A DNA stretch of 64,000 bases from Arion vulgaris (taxonomy: Eukaryota > Mollusca > Gastropoda > Stylommatophora > Arionidae), in contig CM036758.1 of NCBI GenBank assembly GCA_020796225.1, forward strand, positions 66,043,274 to 66,107,273. Reading direction: 5' to 3'. The notes beneath the pieces are model-generated. The model was given only the letters and a program-made list of their open reading frames with translations, searched no databases and had not been told where the DNA came from. This document shows positions 54,955 to 64,000 of the stretch, piece after piece (within the stretch, counting starts at the first letter, position 1; each line of letters begins with the position of its first letter). Both the position numbers and the translations under genes were made by a program.

Positions 54955-55165
54955 CATTTTTCACATGATTATTTTTCATGATTATTTTCACATGATTATT
55001 TTTCACTGATTATTTTTCACATGATTATTTTCACATGATTATTTTCACATGATTATTTTTCACATGATTATTTTCACATGATTATTTTTCACATGATTAT
55101 TTTTCACATGATTATTTTTCACATGATTATTTTTCACATGATTATTTTTCACATGATTATATTCA
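54955..55165. repeat. 16-bp array, about 13 units
   Basis: Unit catgattatttttca; flows into hAT-like element 2 (atgattatattcatgaaatag), whose counterpart at 37225 reads tttcatgcacataatcat. Confidence 0.88.
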
Positions 55166-55385
55166 TGAAATAGAAAATTGATATAAAAATCGATCGTGTA
55201 AGATGGGCATTAGATGAATTAAAATGCAGAATTCAAATTTTTAATGATTATTTAATTGCAAAATCAGGAAAAATAACTCCAACCAAATGCTTCTGAACCC
55301 ACTATCGCCCCCTGGAAAGCTTCAGCGCCGACTGGGGAAGCGGTACTGCACACTTTAGGAACCCATGCTTTAAATAAATAACAAA
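55150..55385 (-). repeat. hAT-like non-autonomous element, copy 2 (inverted)
   Basis: Complement of 36959-37285: gtgtaagatgggcattagat, ttctgaacccactatcgccc, gcgccgactggggaagcgg. Confidence 0.6.
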
Positions 55386-55484
55386 ATTAAGCCGTCTCTT
55401 CTTGAGAAACATACCACTGTTTGACCCCGCTCCAATATATTCCCACCAATAAAAGAGAAGAATCTTTCTTTCTTTCTCGAATCC

Positions 55485-56190
55485 TGTATGCCTCACAGCG
55501 TCAGGTCAGGAAGAGATTTCTAAAACGGGCCCTAGTATGCGCTTCGTAGATAGTCTCTTTCGTCGCCTCTGTTATCTCTGAGGTCCATCTTTTGCGTGGC
55601 CGGCCTTTTGCTTTGTACCCATTGTATCGAGCAGCATTGCTCTTTGGGTGCACTGTCTGATGGTAATCTGCTTACGTGACCGAACCATTTAATTTGTTGT
55701 TTCTTGATGAAGTCTAGTACTGATGTTGTGCCCACTTTTTCCTGATGTCTTCATTTCTCAACCAGTCTCTTCTTGTTACACCCAGCATTCTGCGTAGACA
55801 CTTCATCTCTGTTGTGACTAGTTTTCTTCTATCGTTTGTTGTCAGCGTCCAGGTTTGGCACTGGTAACATAGTGTGGGGAGAAAGATTGTGTTGAACATT
55901 GCTCTTTTGTGTTCATGGTGACGTGTTTGCATCTTAAAATTGGCGCCATTTGCCTATCATTTGATTTGCTTTGTTGCATCTGTGTTGAATTTCATTAGTT
56001 ATTCTTCCACTTGCTGAAAAAATGCTCCCCAGGTATGTGAAATCTTTTGCTTGATTTAGTAGGTGATTATCGATGGAGATGTTGGTAGTGTTTTCCTCTC
56101 TGGCGAATGTCATTACTTCTGTTTTGTCGATGTTAATTCTCATGTTGTATTCGTTACATGCTAACTGGAGTCTGTTGATGTGCCTTCACT
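55485..56190 (-). pseudogene. LINE reverse transcriptase C-terminal domain and tail
   Basis: Most upstream LINE piece in the window. The first minus frame (55934-56143) has INIDKTEVMTFAREE and KDFTYLGSIFSASGRITNEI, the end of the RT palm/thumb (KTE and YLG motifs). The second (55714-55932) has FNTIFLPTLCYQCQTWTLTT and TTEMKCLRRMLGVTRRDWLR. The third (55532-55735) has IKKQQIKWFGHVSRLPSDSA. Each step needs a frameshift, so the copy is broken in at least two places. The catalytic YxDD region is not included. Confidence 0.82.
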
Positions 56191-56214
56191 AAATTAACGA
56201 ATATCTGGCAATCT

Positions 56215-56705
56215 CAAGACTTTAGTATATGCACAAAGTTAAATTATTTAGGTCATGTGTGATTCCTGTACTGACCTACGGTTGTGAAAGTTGAAATCAA
56301 CAAAGAAAATTGATAAGAAACTGGACAGCTTTGAGAATAAATGTCTACGAAAATTATTAAAGTCAAATGGAGTGATTTCGTTTCTAACAACACAGTGAGA
56401 GATAGAACACACAAACAACCCATATCAAATATTATAAGAAACGTCGTGGAAATATTTAGGTCGTGCTTAGATCAGACGAAAGAGACTAAATCGACAAGTC
56501 CTTATGTGGTCACCAGTTGGGAAAAGAAAACGTGGAAGACCAAAGACCACTCTTCGAAGAACCATCCAACAAGAAAGTAAACTATTGGGATGTAAAACCT
56601 ACAAGATCTGCAACTGCTGCAAAGAACCGTATCACATGGAGATCTAAAACCTCTGCCTATGTGCCGCCTTTGGCACGAAAGGAACAAACTAACTAACTAA
56701 ACTAT
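56215..56705 (+). pseudogene. LINE RT C-terminal region and tail (second family)
   Basis: Frames encode a YGCES-like RT end, then CLRKLLKVKWSDFVSNN, TVRDRTH, a GHVLRSDE-like segment and SPVGKRKRGRPK-like text, ending FGTKGTN. The tail matches 33175-33395 and 7690-7805. Confidence 0.72.
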
Positions 56706-56784
56706 TAAAATATTAAATTGCAGACATTGTTTACTATTGTAACAGACAGATAATTTATTCCTATCTATTTTCATATATGAAGAC

Positions 56785-56870
56785 TTTTGAGGGTCTGCGG
56801 CAGCAAAATATATTTAAATAGGGATCCGCAGTAATTGAAAGTTTGGGAACCGCTGGTCTAATTTATTTAT
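56785..56870. repeat. hAT-like terminal fragment
   Basis: agggatccgcagtaattgaa and agtttgggaaccgctggtc resemble a typical hAT terminal region. Confidence 0.45.
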
Positions 56871-57224
56871 GTTTATATTTATTGTGTTATTTTATCAATG
56901 ATGAATACTTGTCAGAGTTAATACATAACAAAGTAAAGTGATGTGTGAAAAAGCAATGCAGTTTCTAGTGGCGTGATTAGTTAGCATTTGTAAAACAAAT
57001 TAATGGTTTATGTTTGAATTTATAATATTGAGTATATATTACATCTGAAGTGGGAGAGAAATCAGCCAAAAGGTCAAACACTTTTTTTTAAACCAACCAC
57101 TTTCAAAAAAGGCAAAAATTTCTTAAATCTGGCCTTAAAAATGACAAATTGGCAACCCTATTTTTGTGTATCCTTTGCTTGATGTATCCTTTGCCTGCAT
57201 GGCGTGGAACACTTATAATAAAGA
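56871..57224. other. Unassigned AT-rich stretch
   Basis: Nothing recognised. Confidence 0.35.
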
Positions 57225-57318
57225 AAGCCTGCCTTCACGCAAAAATCAGTCAGAAGTACCAAGCGCCCTGACTATGCCTGCATTCGTAGTGGGCGAACGC
57301 AAGAATAAGAAGTTGATA
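57225..57318 (+). repeat. SINE 3' module with GAA-like tail
   Basis: cctgccttcacgcaaaaatc, gtcagaagtaccaagcgccc, gtagtgggcgaacgcaag; pair of 4185-4305. Confidence 0.5.
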
Positions 57319-57474
57319 TTATTGACTAACCCACTCATCTCATTAGTTTCTAATAACATTGTTTGTTTACTTATTGGACATTGTTGTTTTCTTTATTACA
57401 AATCTGATATGAACAAAAAAAATCATTTCAGACAAATCTTGTTTTTTTCTCATTTTAGTATTCATCTTCTTCTT

Positions 57475-57768
57475 CTTTTCACTGATCATGTTTTGCCTCA
57501 CAGAGTCAGGACAAGAAGAGATTTATAGAACGAGATTTTGTCCTCTTCATAATGTAGGCTTCATACCTAGGGGCATTCATTCTCACTATTAATTCTGTGA
57601 TCCATCTTTTGCGTGGACGATCGTGTTCATTGCATCCACTATATCGAAGTAGCATTTCTCTTTGAGGTGCACTGTCTCAGTCTGAGGTCTCTTTGAAGTC
57701 TAGTGATAATCTGTTTATCTGTTGGCACTAAGTAATTTGTTTCTGGATGAAGTGCAGTACTGATGTTC
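57475..57768 (-). pseudogene. LINE RT tail, same family as 55485-56190
   Basis: Complement text gcctcacagagtcagga, tcatccttttgcgtgg-like, tagcatttctctttgaggtg, ctggatgaagtgcagtactg. The upstream end is cut at 57768 by the Penelope-like element; the same LINE resumes at about 58797. Confidence 0.6.
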
Positions 57769-58124
57769 AAAACACGTAATCACAAAGTACTGTAGTTTTA
57801 CAAATTACAAAAACAATGAAAAAATACAGCAACGTTTCGACCAACAAGGCCTTTATCAACAAACGAACAACAGCAGTGACAAATTTAAAAAACAAATCGA
57901 CGACCAAATACAAACGCTTCTAATAAAAATATGTGAATAAAAACGAATAACGAAATAAATGTAACACAAAACACACATAAAAACTAGAAATAGAACGGAA
58001 GAGAAACAGTGAAAAATCTAGTAAATATATAACTTGAATACATGCAACATATACTCCAGCCATATAGATTGCAAGCATGGGAAGAGAAAGTACTAAAAGC
58101 TGAAAGTAATACGTTGAAGGACAC

Positions 58125-58310
58125 GTGGTCGCAAGGTACCATAAAAGAAATCAACCCTGTAAGCGGTGTAACAAGGCTTATATCGGCGAGACAGGCAAGA
58201 GGCTCAGTGACCAATTCGCCCAACACTTGCGCGACATACGCCAATGCTCCGTGACCCATGTAGCCACCCATTTCAGTGATACTGGACATTTAGGAGCTCA
58301 CGATGTCTAG
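58125..58310 (+). pseudogene. GIY-YIG endonuclease fragment of a Penelope-like element
   Basis: A 61-codon frame encodes RNQPCKRCNKAYIGETGKRL, then SDQFAQHLRDIRQCSVTHVA and THFSDTGHLGAHD. The CxxC upstream of YIGETG and the HF...GH end are those of the CCHH-type GIY-YIG endonuclease attached to Penelope-like RTs, which nicks DNA for integration. Relative to the usual R-x-x-EH signature after YIGET, the Arg position is Gln (DQFAQH) and the Glu is also Gln, so the domain is probably inactive. It overlaps the end of the left inverted arm. Confidence 0.8.
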
Positions 58311-58679
58311 GTCACAGCCATTTGATCATGTTCCTCGGATGAGCGCAGTCGATTTGCTCTGGAGAATCGATTGATTTCTTTGTATGGTACCTTGCGACCA
58401 CGTGGGCTAAACAAATTATATTCATATGCTTCTTAGTACTTTCTCTTCCCATGCCTTGTAATCTATATGGGGATATGTTGCATGTATTCAAGTTATATAT
58501 TTACTAGATTTTCATTGTTTCTCTTCCGTTCTATTTCTAGTTTTATGTGTGTTTTTTGTTACATTTATTTCGTTATTCGTTTTTATTCAAAGATTTTCAT
58601 TAGAAACGTTTTGTTTGGTCTTCCATTTTTTTTTTTTTAAATTTGTCCCTCCTGTTGTTCGTTTGCTTGATAAAGGCCT

Positions 58680-58712
58680 TGTTGGTCGAAACGTTGCTGC
58701 ATTTTGTCATTG
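58680..58712 (+). ncRNA. Candidate degenerate hammerhead-ribozyme-like motif
   Basis: In the right arm, cttgataaaggccttgttgg then tcgaaacg resembles the hammerhead core order CUGAUGA - stem II - GAAA known from Penelope-like LTRs, with core changes (U for C3, A for G8). Copies at 28470 and 60510 (complement strand) keep the order. Activity is doubtful; stems I and III were not verified. Confidence 0.3.
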
Positions 58713-58796
58713 TTTTTGTAATTTGTAAAATACAGTACTTTGTGATTACGTGTTTTGCGAATCAAATAGTTTTACTGCAGTCTCATTTATTTTGTG

Positions 58797-58932
58797 AGTA
58801 CTGATGTTGCACTTTGTATCCATTGTATAGGAGTAGCATTGCTCTTTGAGGTGCACTGTCTGTTGATAATCTATTTATGAGTAAAAACCATTTAATTGGT
58901 GGTTTCTGGTTGAAGTTCAGTACTGATGTTGT
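58797..58932 (-). pseudogene. LINE RT tail, continuation beyond the Penelope-like insertion
   Basis: tgcactttgtatccattgta, gagtagcattgctctttgag, aaaaaccatttaattggtgg, ending in ttcagtactgatgttgtt where the 16-bp array begins. Confidence 0.65.
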
Positions 58933-59505
58933 TAACTGAGTACTGATGTTGTTTAGTACTGATGTTGTTTAGTACTGATGTTGTTCAGTACTGATGTTGT
59001 TCAGTGCTGATGTTGTTCAGTGCTGATGTTGTTTAGTACTGATGTTGTTAACGATGTTATCGTACTGATGTTGTTCAGTACTGATGTTGTTCAGTACTGA
59101 TTTTTGTATGATTAGTACTGATGTTGTTCAGTACTGATGTTGTTCAGTACTGATGTTGTTTAGTACTGATGTTGTTTAGTACTGATGTTGTTCAGTACTG
59201 ATGTTGTTATCGAGTTGTTCAGTCTGATGTTGTTAGTCGAGTAGCTGATGTTGTTCAGTGCTGATGTTGTTCAGTGCTGATGTTGTTCAGTGCTGATGTT
59301 GTTCAGTCTGATGTTGTTTGCTGATGTTGTTCAGTGCTGATGTTGTTTCAGTGACTGATGTTGTTCAGTACTGATGTTGTTCAGTGCTGATGTTGTTTAG
59401 TACTGATGTTGTTCAGTACTGATGTTAGCTTTATAATGATGTTGTTAGTACTATGTTGTTCAGTACTGATGTTGTTAGTACTGATGTTGTTCAGTACTCA
59501 TGTTT
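58915..59505. repeat. 16-bp array, about 35 units, expanded inside LINE codons
   Basis: Unit tactgatgttgttcag. The unexpanded homologue at about 55716-55737 has one copy (ctagtactgatgttgtgccc). LINE sequence continues on both sides of the array. Confidence 0.92.
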
Positions 59506-59600
59506 CACTTTATTCCGTATGTCTTTATCTCTGAACCGGTTCTCTTGCTTAACACTACCAACATTCTGGTAGACACTTCATCTCTATTTCACTTTTATAA
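59505..59600 (-). pseudogene. LINE RT tail, upstream side of the array
   Basis: ttattccgtatgtctttatc, tgaaccggttctcttgctt, ggtagacacttcatctct; matches 55735-55815. Confidence 0.65.
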
Positions 59601-59829
59601 CTAAACATTTCAATTTAACATTTTAGCAGTGCATGCACTGTTTATCCTGATTTAAGCTTGGATAGTATTTCAAAATGCGCTATGTTTGAGCAGTAAATGA
59701 CAGTTTAAAAAGAATCGTTAATTTTGAAATGTTATATTATGTCTGAACATATAATATTCATCATTTATGGCAATGTCTACCGTCTAATCTTACAGACGAA
59801 TTATTTATTTGATGTCAATTTTCAGAATG

Positions 59830-60185
59830 AATGTTTAAGAGGTATCTTGCATATTTTCTGGCCAAATACCCTAACAAATGAGGAGCTTTTGAAACGAACG
59901 GACTGTGCATCCTTGGAGACCATCATTAAGAGACAAAGATGGCGGTTGTTTGGACATGTATGGTGTATGCCAGTAGGGGCATTGGCTAGGACAGCTCTCA
60001 GATGGACAGGGGATGGGAAAAGAAGGGATGGACGTCCAAAGGAAACATGGAGAAGAACGGTGGAGAGAGAGTTGAAGGAGTGTGGCCTGACGTGGGAGAC
60101 GATTGGTAGAATGGCAGCAGAACGGCAACAGTGGAAATCTCTTGTGGAAGACGTATGTGTTAATCTGCATACGAAGAGGATATAG
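59830..60185 (+). pseudogene. LINE 3' coding end (GRPKET-type tail), intact frame
   Basis: A frame open from 59724 encodes TNEELLKRTDCASLETIIKR, QRWRLFGHVWCMPVGALART, ALRWTGDGKRRDGRPKETWR and RTVERELKECGLTW, ending VCVNLHTKRI at 60185. This is the full post-RT tail. Less AT-rich than its surroundings. RT motifs are not present upstream, so it is 5' truncated but otherwise undamaged. Confidence 0.8.
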
Positions 60186-60412
60186 ATGTGCTGTCAATAT
60201 TTGAATGTTGCTATCTTCAGACCGTGTTTTTTGGTGTCTACTTATTAGAAGTTAAATGTCACTTCATATGACGATATATTTTCGCTTTGTTAAACTTTTT
60301 ATCTCTTTGATGTTAGCACTTATTTTCTCTATTTTTTAAACAAAACAATCTAGTTAGTTAAGATAGTGTGCAACATTTTTGTGTGAGAGAATTTAACATT
60401 AGGATACATTCT

Positions 60413-60575
60413 TATCAATATAAAGGAAGACAGCAGTTAAACTATGTAGCAATGGCGAAACACGTACAAACAAAGTACCGTACTTTTACAAAGTACAAGA
60501 ACAATAGCAATACACAGCGACGTCTCGACCAAATGGGCGTCATCAAGCAAAGGACACACACGTGCACAGAACCAA
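60413..60575 (+). repeat. Penelope-like terminal fragment
   Basis: aaggaagacagcagttaaac, gtagcaatggcgaaacacg, acagcgacgtctcgacc, gcgtcatcaagcaaagg. Confidence 0.6.
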
Positions 60576-60699
60576 ATAAACATACTTTCAAACTGTGTGA
60601 TTAGAACTTATTCATTGTCATAATGTCACATATAATGAATAGACATATTTCAATATCAGACTTTCCCCCTCATATTGTGTCTGTTAGTATATATCAGAT

Positions 60700-61320
60700 T
60701 AGTTAGCCTGAGAAGAAGTTAGGCTGTGTCTTGGCTATCGCGCGTGGTACTGTTGTTGCAGAGCGAAGTTCACCATGCTGGACAACTACTTCTAGTTTGA
60801 GGATTAATGCTAAGGTTGTTTCTGCTGCCCTCCAGTTGCTCTCTGTGACCATGTTAATGAGGTGAATGTTGTGTCTGAGTCTCATTCGAGGGTTCGGTAG
60901 ATACAATATTGCAGGTTGCAGAATGATTGGATATCGCTTATTGAAGTTTCTATCCTCCTGAGATTTACGTGTATCTGCTGTCCTGGGTATGCTGGTATTT
61001 GCTGCAATGAGATAGCGGTCATACTTGCATCAAGAGATGTGATTGTCAGAGAGTTGTAGATGGATAAGGTGGACCTTCATCGGTTTCATCATGAGTACCT
61101 GTTTGATGAAGACATTAACATATGTGTTGAATCGATCCAACGATTTCATGAGTTGTTGTTACCCGTTATATACAGCGAGTGACAGGGTGAGGAGTGTGTT
61201 TAACCAGTGAGTCGCATTAGCCATGACTATGCATACTTCTCCACATCTGCTGGGGAAGACTGGGCACGTATGGGTCTGTCCGTATTGCTATGATGTCGGT
61301 TCAGTAATTAATAATGAATA
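60700..61320 (+). pseudogene. Non-LTR RNase H and tail, decayed second copy
   Basis: Frames contain a CCPGYAGICCNE piece (RNase H signature) near 60980-61010, and text gatggataaggtggaccttc and gttgaatcgatccaacgatt, matching the complement of 3000-3400. Many stops. Confidence 0.6.
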
Positions 61321-61375
61321 ACTAAGGTCACTTAGCATCTACATTTGAAATAATCTTTTTTTTTATATTTAACAG

Positions 61376-61630
61376 TTCTTCTTCTTCAAACGTTCCATAT
61401 CGACCATTTGTTAACCACTCTTTGTGATTTGTATGTAGTCTGAGGCTAAGAGCGATTGTACGTTGTCCCAGTTATGTGCCTACAAGTAGGCCAGTACATT
61501 AGATTTATGAGACGCTTTTTATTTACTAGGGTAGCTTCCCTAGGCACCTACTTCAGTCGCCCCTTAAGACATACCTTGTAGGCCGCAGTGTTACTATTAT
61601 TTGCTCCCTTTCGAACCCGGCAACAGACAT
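61376..61630 (-). repeat. SINE family A, full-length
   Basis: acagttcttcttcttcaaacg, gtgcctacaagtaggccag, agggtagcttccctaggc, cgaacccggcaacagac. Confidence 0.78.
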
Positions 61631-62520
61631 GCGATATTTGACAGTAACAAGCATCAAGAAGCCAAGGAAATATGATATTTTGTGCCAAATTGATTGGGTG
61701 TAAAAATCATTATGTACACCGCTGTGGCACGTTCGACTGGCGGAGCTTTATAATTGGCATTTTGAGAAGATTTCCTTTACGGTGATGACCACAGAAGAGT
61801 CGAGTAGAAAGATTCCTGCTGATGGTGGATACGAGATCATCTCGTGGACTCTCTGAAGAGGAATAATACTGCTCATTGATCGGATTCCTAATTGAGTAAG
61901 CTGACGCGATCTAGTACTATCTTGGTGTGTGTGGACTTTATCTTGAGACAGAGATTTCTTATACAAACAAATCAATGTAACAAACGATATTCTATAAGTT
62001 TTCAGTTGAAAATAGAAATAATTATTTTTTTCTCTTATTGATTCTGTTTATTCATCTTGTTTTCTTTCATACACTTTATTATGCCCTTCCTGTTTTTGTA
62101 CTTTATTTTCCATTTTTTTGTTTGGATTATTTTAAATGATAAGCCCTGCTGTTGTTTTCAATAATGTTGTCCATTCATACGCTTGCTCTAGAACTTGATA
62201 TTGATTTGAATGTTATTCTGCCCGGCTATATTATCAATACAATCTAGCAGTTTTTCTGAGATTTTTTACGTCCATTTAATAACATAATTTCCTGCGTTGT
62301 ATCGTTATTGAATAATAATAACTTTCTGAGAAATAATTTTGTGGAAATTATAATTTTTTATGATAGCATCTGTAGCCCAGTACAACGATATCATTGTAAT
62401 AATGATATTATTATATTATTTCATTAGCTTCTTCGTCTTTCATTCTCTTTGAATATTCCATTATTGTATGAATAATGTGCTTTTATTTATGAGCGCGGAA
62501 ACAAGTAAAGTAAATAATGG
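61631..62520. other. Unassigned AT-rich stretch
   Basis: A 75-codon minus frame at 61748-61975 has no motif; no repeats recognised. Confidence 0.4.
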
Positions 62521-62525
62521 GATTT

Positions 62526-63100
62526 GATCATCATCATCAACATCATCATCAACATCAATATGATCATCATCATCAATATCATCATCAACATCATCATCAA
62601 TATCATCATCAACATCATCACCAATATCATCATCAACATCATCATCACCATCAACATCATCATCAATATCATCATCAACCTCATCATCAATCTCATCATC
62701 AATAGCATCATCAATATCATCATCAACCTCATCATCAATATCATCATCAGTAGCATCATCACCATCATCAATAGCATCATCAATATCATCATCAACCTCA
62801 TCATCAATATCATCATCAATATCATCATCACCATCAACATCATCATCACCATCATCATCAACATCATCATCAACATCATCATCATCACCATCATCATCAA
62901 TACCATCATCAATATCATCATCAATATCCTCATCAATATCATCATCAACATCATCAGCGTCAGCATCATCATCCTCATCAACATCATCATCAATATCATC
63001 ATCACCATCATCATCAATACCATCATCAATATCATCATCAACATCATCATCATCAACATCATCATCATCATCAAAATCATCCTCATCCTCATCATCATTA
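62526..63100. repeat. ATC-rich trinucleotide microsatellite, about 570 bp
   Basis: (ATCATCATCA)n with interspersed AAC, AAT, ACC and AGC steps, giving long His-, Ile- or Met-rich frames on both strands that are not genes. Confidence 0.95.
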
Positions 63101-63234
63101 GTTATGTTCGCTTCTAATAGAATATAAAGCAGTGAGATAACATTTCCACTTCACTCGATCTTACCAGCACGGTATACAGATATTCACTAGCATTTTGTTG
63201 CGTTGTATTTTTGTCTTTTATTTGGGATCTCTCT

Positions 63235-63560
63235 TTTCTTACATTGTGGTGTCATCGGGTCGTACGTCTAACCACTCTAGAGATTTGTTAGTTTGTTTTG
63301 TATATCGCTTTGCTTTGTTTCGATGGGGGGGTCGCAGGCCGCACGTCTATCCACTCCAAAGTTTTTGTAATTGCAATTTTATATATTACTATGTGGGGGT
63401 CCACCTATGCGTTTTTAGTTTCATTTTTAATATCTGCTTGTTTCTTGTGATGTGGAATCGCTGGCTCCATGTCTAACCTCTCATAGACTTTGTAGTCAGT
63501 ATCTGTTGCTGTTTGACTTGTTACGATGTAAAATCGCCAGACTCACCACTAACCCTTCTA
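63235..63560. repeat. Degenerate long-period tandem repeat, about 4 units
   Basis: Motif cgtctaaccactct (or cgtctatccactcc, tgtctaacctctca, actaacccttct) recurs every roughly 80-120 bp after a tggnntcg-type segment. Confidence 0.5.
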
Positions 63561-63844
63561 GAAAACGTTTACGACATGCGATATACACAAAGGGATCTAC
63601 TATTTCTTGGTCTGCAACGACAAAATGTATGTTTTTAGACCATGTAGTAAATATTTAGTAAAATCATGTCAGGCTTGAATTATTATTTTGTATTGGACAA
63701 ATGTCACTTGATGGATGAGTGTGATCGATATCACGAAAGTTGTCTTGACTTCTCAGAATATTGAGACATCGAACTGATTCTTAAACCACGTTACTTTTGT
63801 TGCTACCAGATATATATCACATCTGCTGTCTATCTTGACTTGTG

Positions 63845-63990
63845 TGACGAGGACACTCGCCGGTGCTACGGAGCTCGTGCAATCCCGCTAAGATGTTCCT
63901 GTATATGAAAGAGATATGAGCACACATGGTTACTTACCGAAGTGAAATGATGATGGTCTCATCAATATTAATATCAATATTTGACTTGTA
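63845..63990 (+). repeat. SINE family F, 3' third
   Basis: gccggtgctacggagctcgt, cgctaagatgttcctgtat, gcacacatggttacttacc, then an atcaatattaa tail. Confidence 0.65.
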
Positions 63991-64000
63991 CTGCACTGAG

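Larger units (their letters stand above)
57772..58772 (+). mobile_element. Penelope-like element remnant with inverted arms
   Basis: The left arm 57772-58156 and right arm 58371-58772 are inverted copies (about 385-400 bp) around a 214-bp loop holding a GIY-YIG fragment. The arms share acgtaatcacaaagtactg / cagtactttgtgattacgt, gcaacgtttcgaccaac / gttggtcgaaacgttgc and gcaaggtaccat / atggtaccttgc. It is flanked by two parts of a single LINE tail (57475-57768 and 58797-58930), so it landed inside a LINE. No RT domain is present. Confidence 0.75.

Noticed and set aside
57166..57528. 120-codon ORF as a gene
   Set aside because: It overlaps a SINE 3' module and AT-rich sequence; no motif.
62487..63117. 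Met/Ile/His-rich ORFs of about 200 codons
   Set aside because: Translations of an ATC trinucleotide microsatellite.

Overview
This window looks like AT-rich, non-coding DNA from a metazoan nuclear genome, most likely a mollusc (probably a gastropod). The evidence is: no bacterial-style gene packing; Pol III-type tRNA-derived SINEs; a SINE core (GTCGTAAGAGGCGACT) that I associate with molluscan SINEs; Penelope-like, hAT-like, Tc1/mariner-like and Polinton-like elements; and many minisatellite and microsatellite arrays. I found no convincing host protein-coding exon. Almost every long open frame is either a decayed mobile-element gene or a tandem array whose period is a multiple of three.

Layout. 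1-5 kb: SINEs, a LINE RNase H remnant (about 3.0-3.4 kb) and two related hAT-like MITEs (4382-4549 and 4813-5066, the second with a perfect 8-bp target duplication). 5271-7457: a nearly complete IS630/Tc1/mariner-type transposon with about 100-bp inverted repeats, TA duplication and a frameshifted DDE transposase of unusually long D-E spacing. 8.5-9.3 kb: a LINE 3' coding end with an internal 51-bp expansion. 10140-16542: a roughly 6.4-kb palindrome built from half of a Polinton/adintovirus-like element, with an adenain-type protease, a possible PC4-like ssDNA-binding protein and a protein-primed-type family B DNA polymerase. The two arms face outward around a 57-bp unique loop. 17.4-31 kb: large satellites (57, 25, 30, 49, 36, 27 and 23 bp units) among SINE and LINE pieces. 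The 23-bp array (about 2 kb) sits between Penelope-like terminal sequences. 31-63 kb: LINE 3' ends, SINE families A to H, a tRNA-Asp-like remnant, a 28-bp array, and many short arrays. A Penelope-like remnant with a GIY-YIG fragment between 0.4-kb inverted arms lies at 57.8-58.8 kb, and a long ATC-rich microsatellite at 62.5-63.1 kb.

Two themes go beyond a plain repeat list. First, the Polinton-like palindrome ends on both sides at the same sequence, next to unrelated flanks. It could therefore be an integrated snapback (defective, half-genome) form rather than a simple assembly fold-over, although its left arm is deletion-rich in a way that resembles uncorrected long-read error. Second, many minisatellites here are amplified internal segments of adjacent mobile elements (LINE codons, a SINE A-box, Penelope LTR, LINE 3' UTR, MITE interior), so local array birth from transposon sequence is a recurrent process in this locus.

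All protein family calls are by eye from motifs; no database search was possible. Boundaries of dispersed repeats are approximate, usually within 5-15 bp.
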